The notes under the pieces are model-generated. The model made no database searches, had not been told where the DNA came from, and was given only the letters and a program-made list of their open reading frames with translations. DNA of 34,815 nucleotides. Source: SIG607 sp045537575 (lineage in GTDB: Bacteria > Bacillota > Clostridia > Oscillospirales > Acutalibacteraceae). Below, one piece after another: positions 21,973-29,342 of this stretch. Numbering within the stretch: position 1 is the stretch's first letter; the number at the start of each line of letters is the position of its first letter. Position numbers and translations under genes: made by a program. Where the stretch lies: the NCBI GenBank assembly GCA_045537575.1, contig JAZSPU010000004.1, positions 1-34,815 of the forward strand, given 5' to 3'.

Positions 21973-23261
21973 TATTTTTTACCTCCCTTTGTAATCTGCA
22001 TTAAAATTTCATCATCAGTATAGTATCTTGCAGTAGTATATGTGCGAAGCTTGTTACTTGAAGTAATTACGGGCATTTTAGCACATAAAGGATTATTCAT
22101 ATACATAAGAGGACAGATATATGAAGTAATTACACCGGTAGCTTTAAGACGTGGTGCATATTCGGTTTTATTAAATTCCTCTAAAACCTTGGGAGCGGCT
22201 GTAAATACGGTGGGAATAACCACCTTTTTATTTCCTGCTTCTTTTAAAGCTGTTTCAACCCTTTGAGTCCAGCTTATAAGCTGTTCTAAGCTCATATGAG
22301 GGCATCCCATAAAGCAAAGCTTTGGAGAAGCGTCCTTATTTTTCCAGATTACAGGGTAGTTATCATACACTCTCTTTAGTTCCGCATCGTCTATAACGTA
22401 AATCTCGGCATCCTCTTTAATAAGCTTCTCGCCAAGCTCTTTTGCTTCGGGGGTAAGACCGTCAATGTGGTAAAGTCCAACCGCGCCGTTTGAAGCTGTG
22501 GCGGCGCCGAAATCCTTAAGATAGGTACAAGCGGCATCATCAAGGTCATTACCAAGCCATTTATCAAGCCCCTTTACGTAGGGAACGGCTTCCATAACGC
22601 GCATACCTATAGCTGAGCCAAGCAGTTGCGCTTCGGGTTTTTTGGTGGTCTTTATTTCTACAATAAAGCTTGCCTTTCTGCCTTCATCGGTCAAAAGTCC
22701 AAATTCGGGAACAAAACCTGCAATTGAGCCCATAATGTCTATAATTCCCGAGTTTCTGTTACAGCGAGCGCCCAGCACCGAGTTAGCATAAACAACGGCG
22801 CTTGATTCTGCCCAGGAAAGTATATCGCCCTTTTGTGGCTTATTGCCCATTTCATCCATATAGCAGGTACAGGTGAAGGCGTCATCACTCATAAGACCAA
22901 GTTCTTTAAGCTGATTTTCATAAAAATCCTGCTTAGAGTACATAAAATTATTAAAGATAAACTTCTGCAAGAAATTAGCAGGAACGTTTTTATCAAGAGG
23001 TCGGGGATCTACCGAAAACTGTTGATTTGACACAACCCCTGCATCAATAAGCTGTTGCATTAAATCAAAAACGGGGGTCATCATTTTAAGACCGAAGGAG
23101 GTTACAAGATGGTTATACTTGCTTGTTACTTTAACAAGACGCTGTGCTCCGAAAAGCTCACCGTAACGTACAACCGATTCCATAACCTTTGCCATAACTT
23201 CGCCTTTTTCGCCGCTTAGTATGGCCTTTTGTTCATCGGTAAGTGTCATTTTATATTCCAT
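21972..23261 (-). CDS. Aconitase X catalytic (large) subunit
   Basis: 429-residue DUF521/AcnX large subunit. The frame is open a further 14 codons upstream, but GGAAAGGAGA at 23268-23277 selects ATG 23261. Signatures are LTDEQKAILSGEKGEVMAKVMESVVRYGELFGA, the Cys-bearing segments FTCTCYMDEMGNKPQKGD and GARCNRNSGIIDIMG, and CFMGCPHMSLEQL, which supply iron-sulphur and active-site residues in this family. It begins one base after the parB stop. See the small subunit for the likely reaction. Finding it between parB and ksgA is uncommon; nothing suggests recent transfer, since codon use matches the neighbours. Confidence 0.92.
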   Translation of the reverse strand: MEYKMTLTDEQKAILSGEKGEVMAKVMESVVRYGELFGAQRLVKVTSKYNHLVTSFGLKMMTPVFDLMQQLIDAGVVSNQQFSVDPRPLDKNVPANFLQKFIFNNFMYSKQDFYENQLKELGLMSDDAFTCTCYMDEMGNKPQKGDILSWAESSAVVYANSVLGARCNRNSGIIDIMGSIAGFVPEFGLLTDEGRKASFIVEIKTTKKPEAQLLGSAIGMRVMEAVPYVKGLDKWLGNDLDDAACTYLKDFGAATASNGAVGLYHIDGLTPEAKELGEKLIKEDAEIYVIDDAELKRVYDNYPVIWKNKDASPKLCFMGCPHMSLEQLISWTQRVETALKEAGNKKVVIPTVFTAAPKVLEEFNKTEYAPRLKATGVITSYICPLMYMNNPLCAKMPVITSSNKLRTYTTARYYTDDEILMQITKGGKK

Positions 23262-23262
23262 A

Positions 23263-24108
23263 TTAGTTCTCCTTTCCGGCAAGACGCTTTGCAAAATCTG
23301 CAAGTTCTTCTTTGCTGTAAAATTCTATGGTAAGACTGCCCTTGCCGTTTTTACCGCCCGTAATTTTAACGGGGCGATGCAAAACTTCCTTTAGTGATAG
23401 GGCAACCTCTTTTTCAAAGTTGGAAACCTTATCTTCCTTCTTTTTAGCCTTTGCAGGCTTCTTAGAAGCAAGTGCCTCAAGATTTCGAACCGACGCGCCT
23501 TTAAGGGCAAGTTCGAAAAGCTCGTCTCTCTTTTCGCCTTCCACAGCCAGTAATGCTCTTGCGTGACCTGCGGTGATTTTGCCGACTCTGAGAGCTTCAA
23601 GGATTTTTTTATCTAATTTCAAAAGTCTTAAGGCATTTGCCACAGCGGCACGGGATTTGCCCACGCGAGAAGCGGCTACCTCCTGAGTAAGACCGAATTT
23701 TTCAATAAGTGTGCTGTATCCCAGCGCTTCTTCATAAGCATTTAAGTCTTCACGCTGTAGATTTTCAACCAATGCTATCTCAGCGGCTGACTGCTCGTCA
23801 AGCTCCTTTATAACAGCGGGAACGCGGGTAAGTCCTGCAATTCGGCAGGCGCGCCAACGGCGTTCTCCCGCAATTATTTCGTATCTGCCCGTTGCTCTCG
23901 GTCTGACTACTATAGGCTGTAAAAGTCCGTGAACAGAAATACTGTCGGCAAGTTCGTTTAAAGCCTCCTCGTCAAAATCCTTACGGGGCTGTTCTTTATT
24001 GGGTTCAATTTCGTGAATGTCCAGTTCTGAAAGCTTACCTTCATCAGTAGCATTTTCGCTGAAAAGAGCATCAAGTCCTCTTCCGAGACCGCCTTTTTTT
24101 ACTGCCAT
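23263..24108 (-). CDS. parB: Chromosome partitioning protein ParB/Spo0J
   Basis: DNA clamp that loads at parS sites and uses CTP. Domains in order: N-terminal KKGGLGRGLDALF, the catalytic-like ParB fold with ELDIHEIEPNKEQPRKDFDEEALNELADSI and the Arg-rich CTP motif GERRWRACR, a helix-turn-helix (KFGLTQEVAASRVGKSRAAVANALRLL), a Lys-rich linker and a C-terminal dimerisation domain. The frame is also open to a GTG at 24120, four codons upstream; ATG 24108 is preferred because AGGAG lies 11 bases before it, whereas it almost touches the GTG. parA ends at 24113, so the genes are coupled. I found no canonical parS palindrome in the window. Confidence 0.96.
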   Translation of the reverse strand: MAVKKGGLGRGLDALFSENATDEGKLSELDIHEIEPNKEQPRKDFDEEALNELADSISVHGLLQPIVVRPRATGRYEIIAGERRWRACRIAGLTRVPAVIKELDEQSAAEIALVENLQREDLNAYEEALGYSTLIEKFGLTQEVAASRVGKSRAAVANALRLLKLDKKILEALRVGKITAGHARALLAVEGEKRDELFELALKGASVRNLEALASKKPAKAKKKEDKVSNFEKEVALSLKEVLHRPVKITGGKNGKGSLTIEFYSKEELADFAKRLAGKEN

Positions 24109-24112
24109 TTTG

Positions 24113-24883
24113 TCACACACTCCTGTTTCTCTTCAAAAATTCTTCTGCAAGTTTATCGTAAGCAACCGCACCCTTACCGCGCTTATCGTAATACTGTATA
24201 GGCATACCAAAGCTTGGCGCTTCGCTCAGACGCACAGAACGGGGAATTGCCGTTGCAAAAAGCTTTCCCGCAAAGAATTTCTTAATTTCGTTTACAACCT
24301 GATTTGTAAGATTAAGTCTGCCGTCATACATTGTAAGCACCACACCCTCAAGCTCAAGGGTGGGATTATAAAGCCTTTTAACCTGACGAACAGATGCCAT
24401 AAGCTGTGAAAGTCCTTCAAGAGCAAAGTATTCGCACTGAATAGGCACAAGCACCGTATCACTTGCCACAAGGGCATTTATGGTAATAAGTCCTAAAGAG
24501 GGAGGACAATCAATAAAGATATAATCGTAATTCTCCCTTACGCGCGCTAAAGTAAGCTTCAGCTGTTCGTGGCGGTTTTGAATATCTATCATTTCAACCT
24601 CTGCCGCGGCTAAATTCATATCCGAAGCAACTATATCAACGTTTTCAAACTGAGTATGTATAATAGCTTCTTCGGCTGAATACTGTCCTATAAGAAGTCC
24701 GTAAGCAGAGCGTGTTATCTCTTTTTTACTTATTCCGTATCCGCTGGTGGAATTTCCCTGAGGATCGCAATCGGCAAGAAGCACCTTTTTGCCCATAATA
24801 CCCAGAGCAGAAACAAGATTAACGGCTGTAGTAGTTTTGCCTACCCCGCCCTTCTGATTTACCACCGCAATAATTTTACCCAT
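24113..24883 (-). CDS. parA: Chromosome partitioning ATPase ParA/Soj
   Basis: 256-residue deviant-Walker ATPase that partners ParB in origin segregation and, in sporulating bacteria, regulates DnaA. The N-terminus shows MGKIIAVVNQKGGVGKTTTAV, with the signature Lys at residue 11 and Walker A KGGVGKTT, then LLADCDPQGNSTSG. The Walker B region is YIFIDCPPSLGLITINAL. GAGGTG upstream supports the start. Its promoter at 24915-24943 is divergent from that of the lipoprotein gene. It is the first gene of the parA-parB-acnX-acnX-rsmA operon. Confidence 0.97.
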   Translation of the reverse strand: MGKIIAVVNQKGGVGKTTTAVNLVSALGIMGKKVLLADCDPQGNSTSGYGISKKEITRSAYGLLIGQYSAEEAIIHTQFENVDIVASDMNLAAAEVEMIDIQNRHEQLKLTLARVRENYDYIFIDCPPSLGLITINALVASDTVLVPIQCEYFALEGLSQLMASVRQVKRLYNPTLELEGVVLTMYDGRLNLTNQVVNEIKKFFAGKLFATAIPRSVRLSEAPSFGMPIQYYDKRGKGAVAYDKLAEEFLKRNRSV

Positions 24884-24914
24884 GGTGTCACCTCATAAAC
24901 ACATATATATAGAT

Positions 24915-24943
24915 ATTATACCAAACTTTTAATCAAAAAACAA
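24915..24943 (-). promoter_or_regulatory. Promoter of the parA operon
   Basis: Minus strand: TTGTTT (24943-24938), 17-base spacer, TATAAT (24920-24915), about 32 bases before the parA start codon. It is divergent with the next entry, and the -35 boxes are only seven bases apart. Confidence 0.82.
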
Positions 24944-24950
24944 TCTATAA

Positions 24951-24979
24951 TTGCAATTAGGAAAGGTTTATGGTACAAT
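24951..24979 (+). promoter_or_regulatory. Promoter of the lipoprotein gene
   Basis: TTGCAA (24951-24956), 17-base spacer, TACAAT (24974-24979); the coding start is 25011. It is back to back with the parA promoter. Confidence 0.82.
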
Positions 24980-25010
24980 AAATTAAGAATATTTTATACG
25001 AGGTATTTTT

Positions 25011-25439
25011 ATGAAACACATTCTTTCTGTTTTAATTATTTTCGCTTTAATCTTTACCGTTACAGGCTGTGCGCCCAGCGGTTATCTTAACTCCACCGAC
25101 GGCGATATTACCGTAAGTCTGCCAGAGTTTAGCTATGAAAAAGGAGAATTTGTTATTCCCGAAGAAGCAAAGGTTCTTTTAGGAAAATGGAATCTTGATT
25201 CTATTACCGATAACGGTACCGAGCAAACCTATGAAAATTCTTATTACATTTTTTATGATGACGGCAACGTTACCCTTAAGGTTGGCGACCAAAAGGACGC
25301 TAAACAGAATTTCAGATTTGAGGAAAACGTGCTTTATATAGCAGACAATCCCGTCACCTATACGGTAGAAAATGATATTTTAACCATAACCACTTCTGAA
25401 AACAAGATTCATAAATTAACAAAAATTATTGAAGAATAA
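25011..25439 (+). CDS. Lipoprotein with lipocalin-like beta-rich domain
   Basis: 142 residues. The N-terminal signal MKHILSVLIIFALIFTVTGC has a clear lipobox (TVTGC, Cys20), so the protein is anchored to the outer face of the membrane. The mature part is beta-rich: LLGKWNLDSITDNGTEQTYE, then YYIFYDDGNVTLKVGD, VLYIADNPVTYTVENDILTITT. This G-x-W start and strand series resembles small lipocalin-like domains seen in clostridial lipoproteins. It is monocistronic, with its own promoter and terminator. No function can be assigned. Confidence 0.85.
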   Translation: MKHILSVLIIFALIFTVTGCAPSGYLNSTDGDITVSLPEFSYEKGEFVIPEEAKVLLGKWNLDSITDNGTEQTYENSYYIFYDDGNVTLKVGDQKDAKQNFRFEENVLYIADNPVTYTVENDILTITTSENKIHKLTKIIEE

Positions 25440-25440
25440 A

Positions 25441-25477
25441 AATAAAGGTTCAATGAAAATTGAACCTTTATTTTTTT
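25441..25477. terminator. Bidirectional terminator, convergent genes
   Basis: A 14-base-pair stem (25441-25454 with 25459-25472) with a GAAA loop and T-run to 25477. It overlaps the last codons of the minus-strand alarmone synthetase gene (stop at 25468-25470). Confidence 0.9.
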
Positions 25478-26133
25478 ATCTGTTCTCTCAGTTTATCCAT
25501 TTTGTTGTCAAGCTCTGCGCTGAGTTCGGCGCAAATTTTCAGCTCTCTTGCCATTTCAGCAGTAAACTCAACGTCCTTTTTATAGCGAAGCTGATGCTCT
25601 AAACTTGCCCAAACGTCCATCGCTATGGTGCGAAGCTGAATTTCAACCCTCATATAACGCTTTTCTTTTGCAAGGAAAATAGGAACGCTTACAATAAGAT
25701 GTAAACTTCTGTATCCGTTTTCTTTGGGATTTACTATGTAATCTTTCTTTTCGACCAGCTCTATGTCGTCCTGCTTTAAAAGTGCGTCGGCAAGGGTGTA
25801 AACGTCCTCGGGGAAGGAACAAATTACCCTTATGCCTGCCACGTCATTTAGATTTTCTTCAATGCTTTCCACCCTTAAGGGAAGGTCTTTTCTCTGAAGC
25901 TTTTCCTTTATACTTTCAAAGCTTTTAAGTCTTGTTTTTATACTGCTTATGGGATTTCGGTCTAACTGCAGCGAATATTCCTCATTCAGCACGTTAAACT
26001 TGGTTTCAATTTCCATCATAGCACAGCGGTAGTAAGCCATAAGGGTTTTATACTGCTGAACCTGCTCTTTACCAAGCTTTTCAAGGATATGAGCAAAACC
26101 TTTTTCTAAAATTGTCTCAAATTCCGTTTTCAA
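25468..26133 (-). CDS. Small alarmone synthetase (RelQ/YjbM-like GTP pyrophosphokinase)
   Basis: 221-residue protein with only the RelA/SpoT synthetase domain, so it makes (p)ppGpp from ATP and GTP or GDP without a hydrolase half. Motifs are SSIKTRLKSFESIKEKLQRK, then NDVAGIRVICSF with catalytic-site Asp, NPKENGYRSLHLIV, and VEIQLRTIAMDVWASLEHQLRYKK. N- and C-terminal helices of the RelQ tetramer type flank it. The start codon is TTG at 26133 (AAAGGAAATAG upstream), and it overlaps the transporter gene by 17 bases, so it is translated from the same mRNA. Confidence 0.93.
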   Translation of the reverse strand: MKTEFETILEKGFAHILEKLGKEQVQQYKTLMAYYRCAMMEIETKFNVLNEEYSLQLDRNPISSIKTRLKSFESIKEKLQRKDLPLRVESIEENLNDVAGIRVICSFPEDVYTLADALLKQDDIELVEKKDYIVNPKENGYRSLHLIVSVPIFLAKEKRYMRVEIQLRTIAMDVWASLEHQLRYKKDVEFTAEMARELKICAELSAELDNKMDKLREQIKK

Positions 26134-27244
26134 CTTCTATTTCCTTTCGGGGATTATTATTTATATCATCCTTAACGATTTTCCAGATAGCCGCCGTAAT
26201 GGGCACAAAGATAAGCATACCCACAATTCCGAACACACCGCCGCCTACCGTAACTGCGGCAAGTACCCAAATGGCAGGAAGACCTATTGACGTGCCCACA
26301 ACCTTGGGGTAAATGATATTGCCTTCAAGCTGTTGTAAAAGTAAAATATAGATTATGAAAACAAGGGCTTTTACGGGATTTTCGGTAAGTATCATAAATG
26401 CGCCAACACCTGCGCCTATAAATGCACCTGCAATGGGAATAAGGGCGGTAAAGGCAATAAGAGCGCCTATCATTGCCGCATATGGAATTCCCAAAATATA
26501 CATACCTACTGTGCAAAGCACACCTAAAATCACCGCTTCGGTACACTGACCTACTATGTAACGGCGAAAGCTTTCATTAAGTGTATTAAAGAAATACACT
26601 ATTTTTTTATACCAGTCAGGCTTTGTATAATGCTTTAAAACCTTGCTTGCCTGTCTCTTTAGCTTTTCCTTGCTGAGCAGAATATAAACGGCAAAAATTA
26701 TGCTTAAGAATAGGGTAATAACGGCAGAAAATACCATAGTAACCGATTTTACCACTACGTCAACAACCTTGCCCACACCAGAGGTAGCAATTCCCGTAAT
26801 TTTATCAATAACCTCTTGCCAGTTTATCTTTTCAAGACTTACTAAAAATTCCTTAGAAATAAAATCAACGTTATTAAGCTTTTGTGTAACGTAGCTTGTT
26901 GCGGCGGGTAGTTTTGAGATAAGCACCTGAACGCAGGAAACAAGCTGAGGCACAACAATAACCACTATAAGAGCAATAACGGCAATAACGGTCAGAAATG
27001 CTCCTATCATACAAAATGGTCTGCGGGTAGCCTTAACAAATTTCTTCTGACTTTTGGGGAAATAATGCCTTTCGTATCCCGACATAATAATGTTAACAAG
27101 ATACGCAATAACAAGACCAATTATAATAGGCGCGGCGGCGCCGATAATAGCAACCGATACTGTATTCCAATAATTTATGCACAAATACACAAGGAATATT
27201 GCAAAACCTATTTTGAAAAGTGTTTTAAAATCTAATTTCATCAT
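26117..27244 (-). CDS. AI-2E family membrane transporter/permease
   Basis: 375 residues with the family's seven to eight membrane segments: two near the N-terminus (FKIGFAIFLVYLCINYW and IIGAAAPIIIGLVIAYLVNIIM), one at about 75-95, two around 160-190 (VFSAVITLFLSIIFAVYILLS), and a C-terminal cluster (GVLCTVGMYILGIPYAAMIGALIAFTALIPIAGAFIGAG) ending in the typical GGGVFGIVGMLIFVPITAAIWKIV. Family members export autoinducer-2, act as sodium/proton antiporters or are of unknown role. Its own promoter is upstream, and the downstream alarmone synthetase overlaps. Confidence 0.93.
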   Translation of the reverse strand: MMKLDFKTLFKIGFAIFLVYLCINYWNTVSVAIIGAAAPIIIGLVIAYLVNIIMSGYERHYFPKSQKKFVKATRRPFCMIGAFLTVIAVIALIVVIVVPQLVSCVQVLISKLPAATSYVTQKLNNVDFISKEFLVSLEKINWQEVIDKITGIATSGVGKVVDVVVKSVTMVFSAVITLFLSIIFAVYILLSKEKLKRQASKVLKHYTKPDWYKKIVYFFNTLNESFRRYIVGQCTEAVILGVLCTVGMYILGIPYAAMIGALIAFTALIPIAGAFIGAGVGAFMILTENPVKALVFIIYILLLQQLEGNIIYPKVVGTSIGLPAIWVLAAVTVGGGVFGIVGMLIFVPITAAIWKIVKDDINNNPRKEIEVENGI

Positions 27245-27274
27245 TTTACCGCCTGTAATTTATTCTATATATAC

Positions 27275-27303
27275 ATTATACAGTCCAATTATGAATTTTA
27301 CAA
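27275..27303 (-). promoter_or_regulatory. Promoter of the transporter-alarmone synthetase unit
   Basis: Minus strand: TTGTAA (27303-27298), 17-base spacer, TATAAT (27280-27275). Confidence 0.75.
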
Positions 27304-27325
27304 TACGGTTTTTGTGAATAAATTA

Positions 27326-27685
27326 TTATTTTTCCTTGGCTTTGAAAATCAGACTCATTATAAAGCCGAAAAGTAGCGCCGCCGTAATGCCCCCTGCTGT
27401 CGCTCCAATGCCGCCGGTTAAAATTCCTATTGCGCCGTCACTTATAATTTTTTCCTTTACTCCCTTGGCTAACAAAAATCCAAATCCCGTAAGAGGAGTC
27501 AGCGCTCCTGCTCCCGCAAATTCAGCAAAGGGTTTATATATGCCTACTGCTCCCAGAATAACCCCTGCAACTACGTATCCCGTAAGTATTCTTGCGGGGG
27601 TAAGCTTTGTGAAATCAACTAAAATTTGTCCGATAAAACAGAGTGCGCCGCCAATTAGAAAGGCTTTTAGAATATCAATAAACAT
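27326..27685 (-). CDS. spoVAE: Stage V sporulation protein AE
   Basis: 119-residue SpoVAE, a component of the SpoVA channel that moves dipicolinic acid into the forespore. The protein is nearly all membrane: LKAFLIGGALCFIGQILVD, then ILTGYVVAGVILGAVGIYKPFAEFAGAGALTPLTGFGFLLAKG (family signature), and GAIGILTGGIGATAGGITAALLFGFIMSLIF. It is normally in an operon with spoVAC and spoVAD; neither lies beside it within this window, since rarA is upstream and a transporter downstream. It is good evidence that the organism forms endospores or recently did. Confidence 0.93.
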   Translation of the reverse strand: MFIDILKAFLIGGALCFIGQILVDFTKLTPARILTGYVVAGVILGAVGIYKPFAEFAGAGALTPLTGFGFLLAKGVKEKIISDGAIGILTGGIGATAGGITAALLFGFIMSLIFKAKEK

Positions 27686-27720
27686 AAAAAATCACCGTCA
27701 TTATTTTTTGACGGTGATTT
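27686..27720 (-). terminator. Terminator of rarA, immediately before spoVAE
   Basis: A 12-base-pair stem (27689-27700 with 27709-27720, AAATCACCGTCA and complement) followed on the minus strand by a T-run that reaches the spoVAE start codon region. Confidence 0.85.
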
Positions 27721-27724
27721 AAAA

Positions 27725-28990
27725 TTATTCTTGTTTTTTGAGAAAATCAAGATATTCTTTGAATTTTTGCTCGGTTTTATTATCACTTGGCTGATAATAT
27801 TTCTTATTTTTAATATTATCGGGCAAATATTGCTGTTTAACGTAGTGGTTTTTATAGGAATGAGGATAAAGATAATGCTGTCCCTTTATTTCGGCATCCT
27901 CGCCGTCAAAGTGTTTGTTTTGAAGGCACCTTGGAATATCTCCGCCCACACCTCTTTCCACGTCAGCCATAGCGGCATCAATGGCGGCTTCGCCCGAATT
28001 TGATTTCGGAGAAGTGGCAACCAAAATTACAGCATCAGCCAAAGGAATACGGGCTTCGGGCAGTCCCACAAACATTGCCGCGTCAATTGCCGCCTTTACT
28101 ATGGGAATTATCTGCGGATAGGCAAGTCCTACGTCTTCACAGGCGCATACCATTAAACGTCTGCAGGCGCTGGGTAAATCTCCTGCCGCAAGTATTCGGG
28201 CAAGATAGTAAACTGCGGCATCGGGATCGCTTCCGCGCATTGATTTTTGATAGGCGGAAAGCAAATCGTAATGCTCATCGCCCTCTCTGTCATAGCGCAC
28301 CGCATTATTTTCTAAAATCTGCTCGGCAATATCATCAGTTATAACAGTGTCATTTGAACATTTTATGCTAAGCAAACAAAGCTCAAGCATATTAAGGGAA
28401 CGGCGCACGTCTCCCCCTGCGCTTCGGGCAATTTTATCTCGCACACCCTCGCTAAAGCTGTAGCTTTGACCGTCCTCTTTGGAAATAAGGCTTAAGCCTC
28501 GGTCAAGAAGAGCGGCAATATCGGTATTATCAAGAGTTTTGAACTCAAAAACAGTAGAACGTGAAAGTATGGCATTATAAACGTAGAAAAAGGGATTTTC
28601 GGTGGTTGATGCAATAAGGGTAATATCTCCGTTTTCAATGTAGGAAAGTAAAATTTGCTGTTGCTTCTTGTTAAAATACTGAATCTCATCAAGATACAAA
28701 AGCACTCCGCCTACACATTCAAGGGAATCAAGGGAAGATATAATATCCTTAATATCCTGTGTAGAACAAACGGTTGCATTCAAATGATAAAGCTTTTTAC
28801 CGCATTTTTCGGCAATAATATTAGCAACGGTGGTTTTACCTACTCCCGACGGGCCGTAAAAAATAAGATTAGGAATTTCGCCCGATTCAATAATTCGTCT
28901 GAGCACCTTACCTTGACCGAGCAGATGGCGCTGTCCTGCAACCTCGTCAATGTTTTTCGGTCTTAATCTGTCTGCTAACGGCGAAGCCAT
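27725..28990 (-). CDS. rarA: Replication-associated recombination ATPase RarA
   Basis: AAA+ ATPase (MgsA/RarA/WRNIP1 family) that acts at stalled replication forks. The 421-residue length is typical. It opens with PLADRLRPKNIDEVAGQRHLLG, has Walker A GPSGVGKTT (46-54), Walker B LLYLDEIQYFNKKQQ, sensor region IASTTENPFF and an arginine finger area DIPRCLQNKH near the end. The C-terminal tetramerisation domain contains SMRGSDPDAAVYYLARILAAGDLPSACRRL. A strong site AGGAGGGA precedes the ATG. The symbol is used in the E. coli sense; it is not methylglyoxal synthase. Confidence 0.96.
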   Translation of the reverse strand: MASPLADRLRPKNIDEVAGQRHLLGQGKVLRRIIESGEIPNLIFYGPSGVGKTTVANIIAEKCGKKLYHLNATVCSTQDIKDIISSLDSLECVGGVLLYLDEIQYFNKKQQQILLSYIENGDITLIASTTENPFFYVYNAILSRSTVFEFKTLDNTDIAALLDRGLSLISKEDGQSYSFSEGVRDKIARSAGGDVRRSLNMLELCLLSIKCSNDTVITDDIAEQILENNAVRYDREGDEHYDLLSAYQKSMRGSDPDAAVYYLARILAAGDLPSACRRLMVCACEDVGLAYPQIIPIVKAAIDAAMFVGLPEARIPLADAVILVATSPKSNSGEAAIDAAMADVERGVGGDIPRCLQNKHFDGEDAEIKGQHYLYPHSYKNHYVKQQYLPDNIKNKKYYQPSDNKTEQKFKEYLDFLKKQE

Positions 28991-29003
28991 ACCATCCCTC
29001 CTA

Positions 29004-29032
29004 TTGACATATTACGTTTAACGTGTTATAAT
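29004..29032 (+). promoter_or_regulatory. Promoter of the counter-transcript, peptide locus 1
   Basis: A perfect consensus: TTGACA (29004-29009), 17-base spacer, TATAAT (29027-29032). It faces the peptide gene and there is no protein gene downstream on this strand, so it drives a short RNA. Confidence 0.9.
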
Positions 29033-29038
29033 ACTAGT

Positions 29039-29134
29039 GAAATAAGGCAAACCGAATAGACGGTTCGCCCCGAAATTAACAGTTTAAAGAAATAAACCGC
29101 AAAGTTGGTAGCTTGGGCGGTTTATTTCTTTTTT
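29039..29134 (+). ncRNA. Predicted short regulatory RNA of locus 1
   Basis: Expected transcript from the consensus promoter to the terminator, about 95 bases. Near its 5' end is a stem GGC-A-AACCG / CGGTT-C-GCC (29046-29070) with loop AATAGA, then the terminator. It overlaps the end of the peptide mRNA by the terminator and last codons, as RNA II of the Fst/par system does. Both ends are predicted, not measured. Confidence 0.6.
29086..29134. terminator. Shared terminator of convergent transcripts, locus 1
   Basis: A perfect 15-base-pair stem (29086-29100 with 29117-29131, AAAGAAATAAACCGC and complement). The loop is 16 bases and a T6 run follows on the plus strand. On the minus strand it lies just beyond the peptide stop codon, which is inside the stem. 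Confidence 0.88.
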
Positions 29135-29187
29135 ATAGCAATAATAGAATAAAAAACTATAATTAGAATTAATGTTATGTATTCCAT
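29122..29187 (-). CDS. 21-residue hydrophobic peptide, putative type I toxin
   Basis: ATG at 29187, 20 further codons and TAA at 29124-29122. The peptide begins MEYITLILIIVF and ends AIKKK: one membrane-spanning hydrophobic stretch with a short acidic N-terminus and a Lys cluster, the build of Fst, TxpA and holin-like toxin peptides. AAGGGGTG lies eight bases before the ATG. A near-consensus promoter (29256-29284) drives it, a counter-transcript ends at the shared terminator, and a paralogous peptide gene lies 4.6 kb away in the same setting (33774-33845), which makes chance very unlikely. Toxicity is inference. Confidence 0.72.
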   Translation of the reverse strand: MEYITLILIIVFYSIIAIKKK

Positions 29188-29193
29188 AAGCAA

Positions 29194-29210
29194 CACCCCT
29201 TTTCAGGGGC
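29194..29210 (-). promoter_or_regulatory. Hairpin that sequesters the peptide ribosome binding site
   Basis: In the minus-strand mRNA, GCCCCT pairs with AGGGGT across a four-base GAAA loop. The right arm is the Shine-Dalgarno sequence of the 21-residue peptide, so translation would need this hairpin opened or be blocked by it. An outer pairing AGTTAAC/GTTAACT further upstream closes the 5' leader. Confidence 0.65.
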
Positions 29211-29255
29211 AAGAGTTAACCGCCTACCGTTTAGGCTCACCTTATTCCGTTAACT

Positions 29256-29284
29256 ATTATACCGCATAAAATTACAAAAAGCAA
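29256..29284 (-). promoter_or_regulatory. Promoter of the peptide mRNA, locus 1
   Basis: Minus strand: TTGCTT (29284-29279), 17-base spacer, TATAAT (29261-29256). The leader would be about 62 bases. The same boxes and nearly the same spacer occur at 33934-33962. Confidence 0.85.
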
Positions 29285-29308
29285 GAAAATGTTTAAACAC
29301 TTGTTCGC

Positions 29309-29340
29309 AAAAAAGCTTCTTCTTTCGAAGAAGCTTTTTT
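29309..29340 (-). terminator. Terminator of the second GH16 gene
   Basis: A 14-base-pair stem (29309-29322 with 29327-29340) with loop TTTC, running A6 and T6 at the ends. It follows the GH16 stop by two bases. Confidence 0.9.
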
Positions 29341-29342
29341 CA

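Larger units (their letters stand above)
29004..29310. repeat. Peptide-locus element, copy 1
   Basis: About 300 bases similar to 33666-33990 in the same orientation. Shared parts are AAATAAGGCAAACCG near the left end, the terminator with AATAAACCGC or AATAACCGC, the tiny ORF starting MEY, AACCGCCTACCGTT, the right-hand promoter, and TTGTTCG at the far right end. The ends are also imperfect inverted repeats of each other. Confidence 0.75.

Noticed and set aside
23263..24120. parB starting at GTG 24120
   Set aside because: The Shine-Dalgarno AGGAG almost touches this GTG, while ATG 24108 has acceptable spacing and begins the conserved KKGGLGRGL segment.
22000..25000. parS site near parAB
   Set aside because: I looked for the 16-base palindrome TGTTNCACGTGNAACA and close variants in the window and saw none.
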